From JAAYAY01 sp964429355 (lineage in GTDB: Bacteria > Planctomycetota > Planctomycetia > Pirellulales > Thermoguttaceae), in NCBI GenBank assembly GCA_964429355.1, contig CAYSCH010000231.1, positions 1 through 15,482 of the forward strand: a DNA stretch of 15,482 nt, in the 5' to 3' direction. The notes beneath the pieces are model-generated. The model did no database searches. It had not been told where the DNA came from and saw only the letters and a program-made list of their open reading frames with translations. Made by a program: the position numbers and the translations under genes. Positions 7,517 through 14,126 of the stretch are shown in pieces; position 1 is the stretch's first letter, and every line of letters starts with the position of its first letter.

Positions 7517-7873
7517 ATGGCAACCACTTACATCTGGCAAAGCGGAAATCGGGCGGTGGATTACACGCCCGTGTCCGCTGTGTCTGCCGGCGACGTCGTG
7601 GTCCAGACGGACCTTGTCGGCGTGGCCATCAACGACATCGCCGCGAACAAAAAGGGCGCGCTGGTCATCGACGCAGTAATCAAGGCTCCGAAGTCGGCCG
7701 GCACGAGCACAGCGATTGCCGCTGGCGAGATTGTCTACTGGGACGCGGACAATTCGGTTGTCACCGAGACCGCCGGTAGTTCGGCCGCCATGGGAATCAC
7801 TGTCGCGGCTGCCACCGACTCGGCCACATGGGCCTATGTCCAACTGGTGCCCGGCTTGGCCGCAGTGACCTGA
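7517..7873 (+). CDS. DUF2190 capsid decoration (cement) protein
   Basis: The 118-residue protein begins MATTYIWQSGNRAVDYTPVS and matches DUF2190 (PF09956): an N-terminal 'tpa.aVsaGdvV' strand, VGVAINDIAANKKGALV, a GEIVYWDADNSVVTET strand and a final strand ending YVQLVPG. Members are small beta proteins found directly after major capsid genes, and are thought to bind the outside of the shell and stabilise it, like lambda gpD. The location after the capsid fusion and the strong AAGGAG ribosome site fit a high-copy structural protein. Separate translation after the hairpin would let its dose differ from that of capsid. Confidence 0.85.
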   Translation: MATTYIWQSGNRAVDYTPVSAVSAGDVVVQTDLVGVAINDIAANKKGALVIDAVIKAPKSAGTSTAIAAGEIVYWDADNSVVTETAGSSAAMGITVAAATDSATWAYVQLVPGLAAVT

Positions 7874-7887
7874 TTCGAGTTGATCGC

Positions 7888-8268
7888 ATGGCCGACCTCC
7901 TCAAGACCGCCTCTGACTGGCTGGGGAGCATGTTTCAAACCCATGCTTCCCGGTCGGTCGTTTACTCCCGATCCACGTCGACTGTGGCGCTGTCGGCGAC
8001 TGTTGGGAGGACGGTCCATGAGGTAATGAATTCGCTCGGACTGGTGATTGCGACCGAGTCGCGGGACTTCCTGTTTCCGGCCGACAACTTGGTTCTTGGC
8101 GGCGTAGTGGTGGAACCGGAATCAGGTGACCGTATCACCGACACGCAGGGATCAGTGGATTGCGTCTACGAGGTTATGCCATTTGGTCCTGGTTCGCAGA
8201 CGTTTCGGTACTCAGACGCGGACCACACCTACATTAGGGTGCACACGAAAGAGGTCGATCGTAACTAA
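7888..8268 (+). CDS. Putative head-tail joining / head completion protein
   Basis: This encodes 126 residues, MADLLKTASDWLGSMFQTHA onward. The frame is open further upstream (from 7828), but ATG 7888 avoids overlap with DUF2190 and gives a normal N-terminus. The middle contains ESRDFLFPADNLVLGGVVVE and PESGDRI, and the end contains YSDADHTYIRVHTKEV, a pattern of short beta strands typical of small connector proteins. Position between decoration and tail genes corresponds to lambda gpFII / HK97 head-closure proteins. I recognise the style as a recurring family in phages of this kind but cannot name it. Its stop overlaps the next start by one base (TAATG). Confidence 0.6.
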   Translation: MADLLKTASDWLGSMFQTHASRSVVYSRSTSTVALSATVGRTVHEVMNSLGLVIATESRDFLFPADNLVLGGVVVEPESGDRITDTQGSVDCVYEVMPFGPGSQTFRYSDADHTYIRVHTKEVDRN

Positions 8269-8708
8269 TGGCGTGCGTTCACTCTACTATTGCCGAAGCG
8301 GTTGCCGCAGATCTGAACACTGCCGACTTGAGCCAGTCGTTTACTGCCACCAGAGTGTATGCACCGGAATTGCAGCTGAGGGCGACCGAAGACGCCGTGA
8401 TCGTGCGGGTGTGGGCAGATCCGGTTGGCAGGACGAGCACATTTGCGGATCGCGCCAGATTCCATCGGGAATACCCGGTATTCGTGGGCGTGGCCAAGAA
8501 ATGCGACGTGTCGACAACCAGCACTGTAGATGCTTATGCGGAGTTGCTCGAGGAGATCGAGGATCTGTTTCTAGGCAAGGCACTCGCGTCCTACCCGTCC
8601 GCGAAGTGCAAAGCCGCAGAACAGGTGGCGCTCTATTCGTGGGAGCACATTCGAGAGGCTCGGCAATATCTGGGCGTGGTGAAGCTCACCTTTGTGAGGA
8701 TCGCATGA
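8268..8708 (+). CDS. Putative tail terminator / tail completion protein
   Basis: This 146-residue protein starts MACVHSTIAEAVAADLNTAD. Its central stretch (YPVFVGVAKKCD, then DAYAELLEEIEDLFLGKALA) alternates a strand with an acidic helix, the layout seen in gpU-like and HK97 gp10/gp11-neighbour tail terminators. These form a hexameric cap that stops tail growth and docks to the head. The call rests on size, predicted secondary structure and gene order between head closure and tail tube, so it is tentative. GAGG lies 13 bases before the ATG, too far for a good ribosome site; coupling to the preceding gene is more likely. It ends in an ATGA overlap with the next gene. Confidence 0.55.
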   Translation: MACVHSTIAEAVAADLNTADLSQSFTATRVYAPELQLRATEDAVIVRVWADPVGRTSTFADRARFHREYPVFVGVAKKCDVSTTSTVDAYAELLEEIEDLFLGKALASYPSAKCKAAEQVALYSWEHIREARQYLGVVKLTFVRIA

Positions 8709-9433
8709 TCGGCGCTCGGAGTGTGAAATTTATCGACTTCCGAACCTCCGCGTTTTTCGACTCGGAGTTGGTCAAGAACACGCTCGACAAGGTGGAGCGT
8801 CGCGCGCTGATTATGGCGGCTGTGGACCTGAAGCGGAAGGCAAAGCGGTCGATGTATGCACGCCCATTGGGGAAAGCATCTCCTCGCGGAATGCCACCAT
8901 TCAAGCACAAGCACTCCCGACGTGGTAAGCGTAGCGGTCGCGACTACGGGCTCGAGCGATCAATCATGTACGCATACGACTTCGCCACGCGGTCAGCAGT
9001 CGTTGGGCCATCCACGAAGTATGGAGCCAACATCGCGGACGTCGGCAGCCGGCATGAATTCGGCGGATCCATTGTCAGAAAGAACACGCGGAGAAAAGTG
9101 CGGCGGCTCGGTGGGCCGGGTGAAATTCGCGTAAAGGCTCAGTCGCTTAATTGGGGCGACCAACTCAGAGATGCGCAGGGGCGTTTGCTTGGATTCGACC
9201 GCCGCCTTCGGATGGCGACCAGAAAGGTCGAGAACACACGCCTCGGGCCTGTTGAGGTCACCTACGGCAAACTGTTCACAAACCGCCAAGTGGCACTTGC
9301 CAATCGGCTCAATGCCAGACTCTACGGACCGGCCATCATCCATGGAACCTATCCCGAGCGTCGATTCATGCAGCCGGCACTCCAGGACGTCGCGCCGCGG
9401 ATGCCGGAGTATTTTGTCAAAGCAGTCAAATAA
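8705..9433 (+). CDS. HK97 gp10-like neck / tail-completion protein
   Basis: The 242-residue product starts MIGARSVKFIDFRTSAFFDS at ATG 8705. That ATG shares ATGA with the previous stop and has GAGGA four bases upstream. The same frame is open much further upstream, but that part only shadows the preceding gene. Features typical of the HK97 gp10 / lambda gpZ group are an N-terminal helix rich in basic residues (RRALIMAAVDLKRKAKRSMY), SPRGMPPFKHKHSRRGKRSG, then a glycine-histidine segment DVGSRHEFGG and the C-terminal signature YPERRFMQPALQDVAPRMPE. An insertion of about 60 residues (around 140-200) makes it longer than most members. Such proteins link the connector to the tail tube. It is very basic overall, which would suit contact with DNA or the acidic tube. 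Confidence 0.65.
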   Translation: MIGARSVKFIDFRTSAFFDSELVKNTLDKVERRALIMAAVDLKRKAKRSMYARPLGKASPRGMPPFKHKHSRRGKRSGRDYGLERSIMYAYDFATRSAVVGPSTKYGANIADVGSRHEFGGSIVRKNTRRKVRRLGGPGEIRVKAQSLNWGDQLRDAQGRLLGFDRRLRMATRKVENTRLGPVEVTYGKLFTNRQVALANRLNARLYGPAIIHGTYPERRFMQPALQDVAPRMPEYFVKAVK

Positions 9434-9439
9434 CCCCAC

Positions 9440-9445
9440 AAGGAG
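9440..9445 (+). promoter_or_regulatory. Strong Shine-Dalgarno AAGGAG of tail tube gene
   Basis: AAGGAG is followed by 9 bases and ATG 9455, in the 21-base spacer after the neck gene. It matches the site before the DUF2190 gene and fits a highly translated structural protein. Confidence 0.75.
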
Positions 9446-9454
9446 TATCCGCCA

Positions 9455-9937
9455 ATGGCACACACAGACGCAACCTTCATCCTTGGCCTTGATGCCAAGA
9501 TTTACCGGCAAACCACCGGGACGCGTGCGGCCTGGCCGGCCACGGGCGCGGCCCCCAACCTCGATGAGTTGACGAACGTCAAGGATGTGACGATCAATCT
9601 CGAGACCGGCGAGGCCGACGTGACTACACGCGGTGGCAATGGCTGGCGACAGACGGCCCAGACGCTGAAGGATGGAACTGTCGAGTTCGAGATGGTCTGG
9701 GATCCGGGCGATGCCGATTTCACCGCCATTAAGGATGCATGGCTTAACGGCACAAACATCGCCCTTGCGGTACTTGACGGGGATAGTGCTACAGCCGGAG
9801 TGCAGGGATTGTGGGCCGATTTCCAGATCACCAACTTCTCCGTCTCGCAGCCGCTCGAGGAAGCCACGACCGTGGCGGTCACAGCCAAGCCGGCACGATC
9901 CGATGTAGCTCCCGAGTGGATCACGGTTGGCAGCTAA
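9455..9937 (+). CDS. Major tail tube protein
   Basis: The 160 residues begin MAHTDATFILGLDAKIYRQT. The pattern NVKDVTINLETGEADVTTRG then TLKDGTVEFEMVWDPGDADF is that of siphovirus tail tube proteins: beta strands of a hexamer-forming barrel with a loop that stacks on the next ring. The closing region (ADFQITNFSVSQPLEEATTV, AVTAKPA) is the usual last strand pair. Gene order also fits: after the neck proteins, before the chaperones and tape measure. Third positions are GC-rich and the ribosome site is strong, as expected for the most abundant tail protein. There is no extra Ig-like domain at the C-terminus. Confidence 0.82.
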   Translation: MAHTDATFILGLDAKIYRQTTGTRAAWPATGAAPNLDELTNVKDVTINLETGEADVTTRGGNGWRQTAQTLKDGTVEFEMVWDPGDADFTAIKDAWLNGTNIALAVLDGDSATAGVQGLWADFQITNFSVSQPLEEATTVAVTAKPARSDVAPEWITVGS

Positions 9938-9946
9938 CCTGGCGCT

Positions 9947-9951
9947 GGAGG
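9947..9951 (+). promoter_or_regulatory. Shine-Dalgarno GGAGG deciding the chaperone start
   Basis: GGAGG sits 5 bases before ATG 9957. It favours this start over the in-frame TTG at 9927, which lies within the tail tube gene and has no site. Confidence 0.65.
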
Positions 9952-9956
9952 CGGCT

Positions 9957-10412
9957 ATGGGAGTGTTTCGTGACAAGACCGGCGTCGAGTGGCATGTTGA
10001 CGTAACCGTGTCGTCTCTACGCCGTGTGCGTGACGGAGGTCTTGGCGTCGACCTCCTTGATATTTCGGACCAAGAGAAGGGGGTCGCCACACAACTCGTG
10101 GACGATCCCATTCTCTTGGTGGGGGTGCTGTACGAGATCTGCCGGCCAGAGGTTGCCTCGCGAGGCCTAACGGCGACTCAGTTCGGCGAATTGTTCGACG
10201 GATCGGCGATTGACGGCGCTGTGGACGCATTGCTCGAGTCGCTGACAGGTTTTATCCCGCGCCATCGCGGCCGAGTGATGGCGGAGGCAAGAGTCCATTA
10301 CACAAGAATGGAAAACCTCGGCCTGATCAAGGAGATTCGGCGGGAGCTGCAAGCGCATGGCCTGTCGTCTTTCGCCTCGCAGGAATCTCCGGAGTTGACC
10401 CCGGCAATTTGA
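9957..10412 (+). CDS. Tail assembly chaperone (gpG-like)
   Basis: This encodes 151 residues, MGVFRDKTGVEWHVDVTVSS onward. It occupies the slot between tail tube and tape measure where siphoviruses encode the G/GT chaperones that hold the tape measure protein during tube assembly. It begins with a short beta segment, then a long helical region (DDPILLVGVLYEICRPEVA, ATQFGELFDGSAIDGAVDAL, LLESLTGFIP), matching the mixed-then-helical form of tail chaperones. It overlaps the next gene, whose frame is offset by -1 and stays open back through the end of this gene with family-like residues. The product may therefore be made both alone and extended by frameshift. No enzymatic motif is present. Confidence 0.68.
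   Translation: MGVFRDKTGVEWHVDVTVSSLRRVRDGGLGVDLLDISDQEKGVATQLVDDPILLVGVLYEICRPEVASRGLTATQFGELFDGSAIDGAVDALLESLTGFIPRHRGRVMAEARVHYTRMENLGLIKEIRRELQAHGLSSFASQESPELTPAI
10364..10412 (+). other. Probable -1 frameshift region joining two chaperone frames
   Basis: In the -1 frame, upstream of the only possible start (TTG 10409), the DNA still reads VVFRLAGISGVDPGN and runs directly into LTLRELAMMAEGR. The segment GVDPG.LTLREL looks like a continuous conserved motif. No standard X-XXY-YYZ heptamer is present. TCT-TTC-GCC at 10368-10376, where the TTC codon could re-pair on TTT, and GGAAAAC at 10310-10316 are weak candidate slip sites. Confidence 0.5.
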
Positions 10413-10654
10413 CGCTGCGGGAACTTGCAATGATGGCCGAAGGCAGGTTGCAGGCCGAGTGGTCGCAAACAGCTGAACTGCTCGCAGTTACCTATAACAT
10501 GCACCGCGGCCCGAAGTCCCGGCCAATCCCGTCATGGAAGTTTTCTCCATTCGGGAGGGAAACACGAACTGAGGCTCCCGATATGGGCCACGACGAATCG
10601 TGGGAAGCGTTCCGCGGATTATTTGATCGCGGCGTGTTCGGAGGTCGTCCATGA
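10409..10654 (+). CDS. Second tail chaperone part (gpT-like), TTG start or frameshift product
   Basis: From the TTG at 10409 this reads 81 residues, LTLRELAMMAEGRLQAEWSQ and onward, with TAELLAVTYNMHRGPKSRPI and a Pro/Phe-rich end. It resembles the short helical protein that follows the tail chaperone in many phages: an arginine-rich 'LREL..MA.GR...EW..TA.LLA...N.HR' core. A TTG start with no ribosome site, overlapping the previous stop, is poor. With the upstream open frame described at 10364, expression as the C-terminal part of a frameshift fusion is at least as likely. Its end overlaps the tape measure start by four bases (ATGA). The expected role is recruiting tape measure protein to tube subunits. 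Confidence 0.65.
   Translation: MTLRELAMMAEGRLQAEWSQTAELLAVTYNMHRGPKSRPIPSWKFSPFGRETRTEAPDMGHDESWEAFRGLFDRGVFGGRP
10640..10645 (+). promoter_or_regulatory. Shine-Dalgarno GGAGGT of tape measure gene
   Basis: GGAGGT lies 5 bases before ATG 10651, inside the end of the chaperone gene, and supports that start. Confidence 0.7.
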
Positions 10655-13329
10655 GCGTAGGAGCCATTGAAGCCGGTAAGGCATTTGTCCGCCTCTTGGT
10701 CAACGATGACGCATTGACGAAGGGTCTCAAGTCGGCACAGGCGAAAATCAAAATGTTCGCCTCGGCGACCGGAACGCTTGGCCGACAACTCCTGGCCGCA
10801 TCCGCAGCGATGGCGACGCCGTTGGTCGCCGGGACCAAAGTCTACGCGGACTTTGAGAAGCAGATGGCCCAGGTTTCGACGATGCTCGACGACCCGTCGC
10901 AGTACATGGGTCAGTTCTCGGAGGGCATCAAGCAGCTTGCCGTCCAGTTTGGCGAAGGCACCGATTCGCTGGCCAAGGGTCTCTACGACATCCTGTCGGC
11001 CTCCGTCGCGCCGGCGGAAGCCATGGACGTTCTGCGGACTTCGGTCATGGCCGCCAAGGCCGGTATCTCCGACACCGGGACCGCCGCGAACGCCATCGTC
11101 ACAATCATGAACGCCTACCAGATGAGCGCTGGCGAAGCCGGCCGCATCTCAGACTGGCTATTCCAGGTGATCAAGCGAGGTCAGACGACCTTTGAGGAAT
11201 TCGCGCCCAACGTGGGCAACATGGCCACAATCGCAGCAACGGCGGGAGTCAGCCTCGACGAGTTGGGCGCCATCTTCGCGACCATCACCCGCAACGGCGT
11301 GCAGACGGAAGAGGCCGTGACCGCCATCAACGCCATCCTCTCCACGTTCCTGTCGCCGTCGAAGGAAGCGGCGGACCTGGCAGAGCAGTTGGGCATCAAT
11401 CTGTCGGTCGCGGCCTTGCAGGGGGAGGGGCTTGCGAAGACATTCCAAAGCCTGGCCAGCTTGCCCCCCGATGTGATCTCCAAGTTGTTCCCGAATATCC
11501 GTGCTCTCAAAGGTGTGCTCCCCACTCTCCGCAACCTCGAGGGGTTCGCCGACGACATGGCCGCACTTGGAAGCTCGGCGGGGTCGACCGAGGAGGCCTA
11601 CCGGAAGCTGGCCGCCACGGTCAGCACCCAGTTCGACCAGGTGAAGCAGGCTGTCCTGCTCGCCGCTGCAGAGATCGGAGCGGCACTGAAGGACATGGTA
11701 GCCGACGGTGCCGTCAAGATCACGGACATCGCAAAAGCGACGGCCCAGTGGATCAAGGAGAATCAAGGCCTGGTGGTGACGTTGGGGAAGATGGCGTTGC
11801 TCGTGGGGGCGATTGGCGGGGCGCTGACGGCTGTGTCGGCGATTGCCACGACGACGGCGGCTGTCTTCGGGGGGCTGGCCATGGCGAGCACAGGCCTCAA
11901 TATGGCGTTTGCAGCTCTTGCTGCCAATCCGGTCGTCGCCACGCTCGTTGCCGTTACTGCCGCGGCTGGACTGCTGATCTACGTGCTTGGAGAACTAGAA
12001 ACAAGCACGATCTCGGTCAGCAATGCACAGGCCGACATACTCGCATCGGGAGACAAGAAGCGAAAGCAAGACATGCAGGCTCTTGCACATTTGCAGGAAC
12101 TGGCCGAGAAACAGAAGCTATCCAATGATGAGGTAAAGGAGGCGTCGGCGATCATCGACCGCTTGGAAACCAGCTACGGTGATCTCGGCCTGTCGCTTGA
12201 TTCGACCACTGGCAAGATCGACGGTGCCACGAAGGCATATGACCGCATGGCGGCGGCGATGGAAAAGAATGTTGCCAAGCAGCTCAAGACGGCCGTAATG
12301 GAGGCTCAGACTAACGCGCAACTGCTTGAAGCTGAGTTATCACGCATTCGCGATACGTGGGCGATGAATCCGTTTGCCAAAACGAAGCAGATGGACGAGT
12401 TGTCCCGGCAGATGGAAGTACAGGCAGAAAAGGCCAAGATCCTATCGGCCAGGTATCGCGACTTGATGCAGGGGAATGATGAAGCAATTACCGGGAGCCC
12501 GGCGGGACCTCAAACTAAGACGCCAGTAATCAATTCCGAATCCGTGGAACTCAAAAACGCGGAGTTCGCCAAGAAAATCGCAGAACGCGCACACGAAGCC
12601 AAGATGGCGCTAATCGAGGACGAGAACAAGCGGGAACTCGAAACCATCAAAGGCAAGCACGCTCTCGAGCTTGAGGAAGCGAAGAAGGCCGGCGACGACC
12701 TGGTGGCACTTAAACAGGTCCAAGCCGCTGAGATCAAGGCTATCGAAGAAAAACAGGCCAGAGATCGGCGAGACAGAGAGCAGCGAGTATCCGACGATAT
12801 TCGAAAGCTCCAGATCGAGGGCCAGTACAAGGGCCTTGAGCAGAAGCTGAAGCTGATTGATCAGGAGCAGGCGATCGAGATGCGAGAGGCGCTCAAGCGA
12901 GGTGATTCAACTGCTGGTATCCAGGCGAAGTACGATCTTCAACGTGCACAGGCCCGCAAGGAGTATGGCGAGCGGGTGCAGCAGATTGAGGACGAAATTG
13001 CCACCATCCAGATCGAGACGACCAAAACCGGCATTCAAAAAGACTTGGCATTGATCGAGCAGCAGCGCAAAGAGGCGTTACGTGATGCCGCCGAAGCAGG
13101 CGATCCGGCTGCTCTTGTGCAAAAGAAATTTGATGCGCTAGCCAGACAGGCCAAACTCGGTGGATATGCCAAGATGCCGGAATTGACTGGCACGTTTTCC
13201 GGTTGGCAGGCAGCGCGAATGGGCGGGGCTGCGTCTGTCGAGAAAGAGCAGCTTGCGACGCAGAAGAAGATTGCCGACTCGACCGCGAAAACCGTTCGTG
13301 TCCTTGAAGCGGGGATGAGCCTGATATGA
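10651..13329 (+). CDS. Tape measure protein, TP901 family
   Basis: The 892-residue protein sets tail length and occupies the tube lumen before DNA ejection. Residues 1-60 are helical (SAQAKIKMFASATGTLGRQL). The TP901 core runs from YADFEKQMAQVSTMLDD (about 65) through TFEEFAPNVGNMATIAATAG and GAIFATITRNGVQTEEAVTA to about 390. Residues 373-448 are strongly hydrophobic (LVVTLGKMALLVGAIGGALT, then VVATLVAVTAAAGLLIYVLG), the segment thought to enter the host membrane. From about 480 on it is coiled-coil, rich in Lys/Glu/Gln, with a repeat of 66-70 residues between 633 and 850. No lysozyme or peptidase domain is seen. At the usual 1.5 angstrom per residue the tail would be about 130 nm long (inference). 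Base composition changes sharply near 11990. The gene joins its neighbours by ATGA overlaps at both ends. Confidence 0.9.
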   Translation: MSVGAIEAGKAFVRLLVNDDALTKGLKSAQAKIKMFASATGTLGRQLLAASAAMATPLVAGTKVYADFEKQMAQVSTMLDDPSQYMGQFSEGIKQLAVQFGEGTDSLAKGLYDILSASVAPAEAMDVLRTSVMAAKAGISDTGTAANAIVTIMNAYQMSAGEAGRISDWLFQVIKRGQTTFEEFAPNVGNMATIAATAGVSLDELGAIFATITRNGVQTEEAVTAINAILSTFLSPSKEAADLAEQLGINLSVAALQGEGLAKTFQSLASLPPDVISKLFPNIRALKGVLPTLRNLEGFADDMAALGSSAGSTEEAYRKLAATVSTQFDQVKQAVLLAAAEIGAALKDMVADGAVKITDIAKATAQWIKENQGLVVTLGKMALLVGAIGGALTAVSAIATTTAAVFGGLAMASTGLNMAFAALAANPVVATLVAVTAAAGLLIYVLGELETSTISVSNAQADILASGDKKRKQDMQALAHLQELAEKQKLSNDEVKEASAIIDRLETSYGDLGLSLDSTTGKIDGATKAYDRMAAAMEKNVAKQLKTAVMEAQTNAQLLEAELSRIRDTWAMNPFAKTKQMDELSRQMEVQAEKAKILSARYRDLMQGNDEAITGSPAGPQTKTPVINSESVELKNAEFAKKIAERAHEAKMALIEDENKRELETIKGKHALELEEAKKAGDDLVALKQVQAAEIKAIEEKQARDRRDREQRVSDDIRKLQIEGQYKGLEQKLKLIDQEQAIEMREALKRGDSTAGIQAKYDLQRAQARKEYGERVQQIEDEIATIQIETTKTGIQKDLALIEQQRKEALRDAAEAGDPAALVQKKFDALARQAKLGGYAKMPELTGTFSGWQAARMGGAASVEKEQLATQKKIADSTAKTVRVLEAGMSLI
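12547..13150 (+). repeat. Threefold coiled-coil repeat in tape measure protein
   Basis: Three degenerate copies have a Leu/Ile-rich strand, a Glu/Lys/Gln helix and a Gly-Asp turn: AKKAGDDLVAL (GD at 681-682), ALKRGDSTAGI (751-752) and DAAEAGDPAAL (817-818). Copies two and three share KLKLIDQEQAIEMREA versus DLALIEQQRKEALRDA. Spacing is 70 and 66 residues. The DNA is too diverged for recent duplication. Confidence 0.6.
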
Positions 13330-14126
13330 GCGTAACCTGCTGGGAACTTCACGAGAGTCGCACGGGGTCTGACGGAGACGATCCGACGCACGAGCAGGTG
13401 TGGGCGATTCAGGGAACTGACTCCGACATGGTCGCCAAGTCATCGCTTGAGACGACCTCTCCGTTGATCTACAGCGGGCTTGTGCGCAAATCGTGGCGAG
13501 TGGAGCCAGTTGGGTATCAGTTGTGGCGTGGGTATGTGTCATACGGCAAATACCCTAGGCCACAACGCGAGGGCGACGTCAAGATCTCGTTCGACACTGG
13601 CGGCGGTGGCTCGATTCACGTAAGTCACACACTGGCCACCGTAAACCGCTACGCTCCGCAGGGAAAGCAGCCGATCGATTCAGCCGGTCTAATCGGGGTT
13701 ACTCGCGAGTCTGTCGAGGGTGTTGACATTCCGTCACGCGAATTTCATTGGTCGGAGACGCATATTGTACCTGTGGCATACGTCACGTCTGCCTATGCAC
13801 TCACGGTCTACGCACTCACTGGCACAGTAAACGCAGCAGCTTGGCGAGCGTACGCGGCCGGAGAAGTATTGTTCAAAGGCATCTCCGGAACCAACCGCGA
13901 CGAGAAGACAGCCGAACTAACCTACTCATTCGCCGCCTCGCCAAATCTGATCAACCTCACAATAGGAAGCATCCAGGGGGTTGCGAAACAGGGATGGGAT
14001 TATCTATGGGTCCGTTACGAGGATGACGTCGACGACAACGCACATGCGGTCATCAAGAAACCTCGCACGGTATACGTGGAGCGGGTGATCGAACGAACCA
14101 ATTTTATGCTTCTGGGGATCGGGTAA
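13326..14126 (+). CDS. Tail-tip / baseplate candidate of unknown family
   Basis: This 266-residue protein follows the tape measure gene directly (ATGA overlap), the place of distal tail (Dit) or hub proteins. Visible features are SLETTSPLIYSGLVRKSWRV near 40, DVKISFDTGGGGSIHVSHTL around 84-103, IGVTRESVEGVDIPSREFHW, and TVNAAAWRAYAAGEVLFKGI with a later AKQGWDYLWVRYED. The beta-rich make-up and the GEVLF-type middle suggest a jelly-roll-like structural protein. I recognise the pattern as belonging to uncharacterised phage proteins rather than to a named family, so Dit/baseplate is inferred only from position. No signal peptide or enzyme motif is seen. Its TAA overlaps the next ATG by one base. 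Confidence 0.7.
   Translation: MSVTCWELHESRTGSDGDDPTHEQVWAIQGTDSDMVAKSSLETTSPLIYSGLVRKSWRVEPVGYQLWRGYVSYGKYPRPQREGDVKISFDTGGGGSIHVSHTLATVNRYAPQGKQPIDSAGLIGVTRESVEGVDIPSREFHWSETHIVPVAYVTSAYALTVYALTGTVNAAAWRAYAAGEVLFKGISGTNRDEKTAELTYSFAASPNLINLTIGSIQGVAKQGWDYLWVRYEDDVDDNAHAVIKKPRTVYVERVIERTNFMLLGIG

Noticed and set aside
8126..8704. Upstream extension of the neck protein frame (long version from 8126)
   Set aside because: It overlaps two coupled genes in another frame and has Arg/Ser/Cys-rich nonsense-like composition. ATG 8705 has the ATGA overlap and a GAGGA site.
7881..8708. GATCGCATG shared at two gene starts (7888 and 8705)
   Set aside because: The nine-base match does not include a consistent ribosome site or palindrome and is likely chance.
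8993..10111. 372-codon open frame on the minus strand
   Set aside because: It lies antisense to the neck, tail tube and chaperone genes, has low-complexity composition without recognisable motifs, and conflicts with well-supported plus-strand genes.
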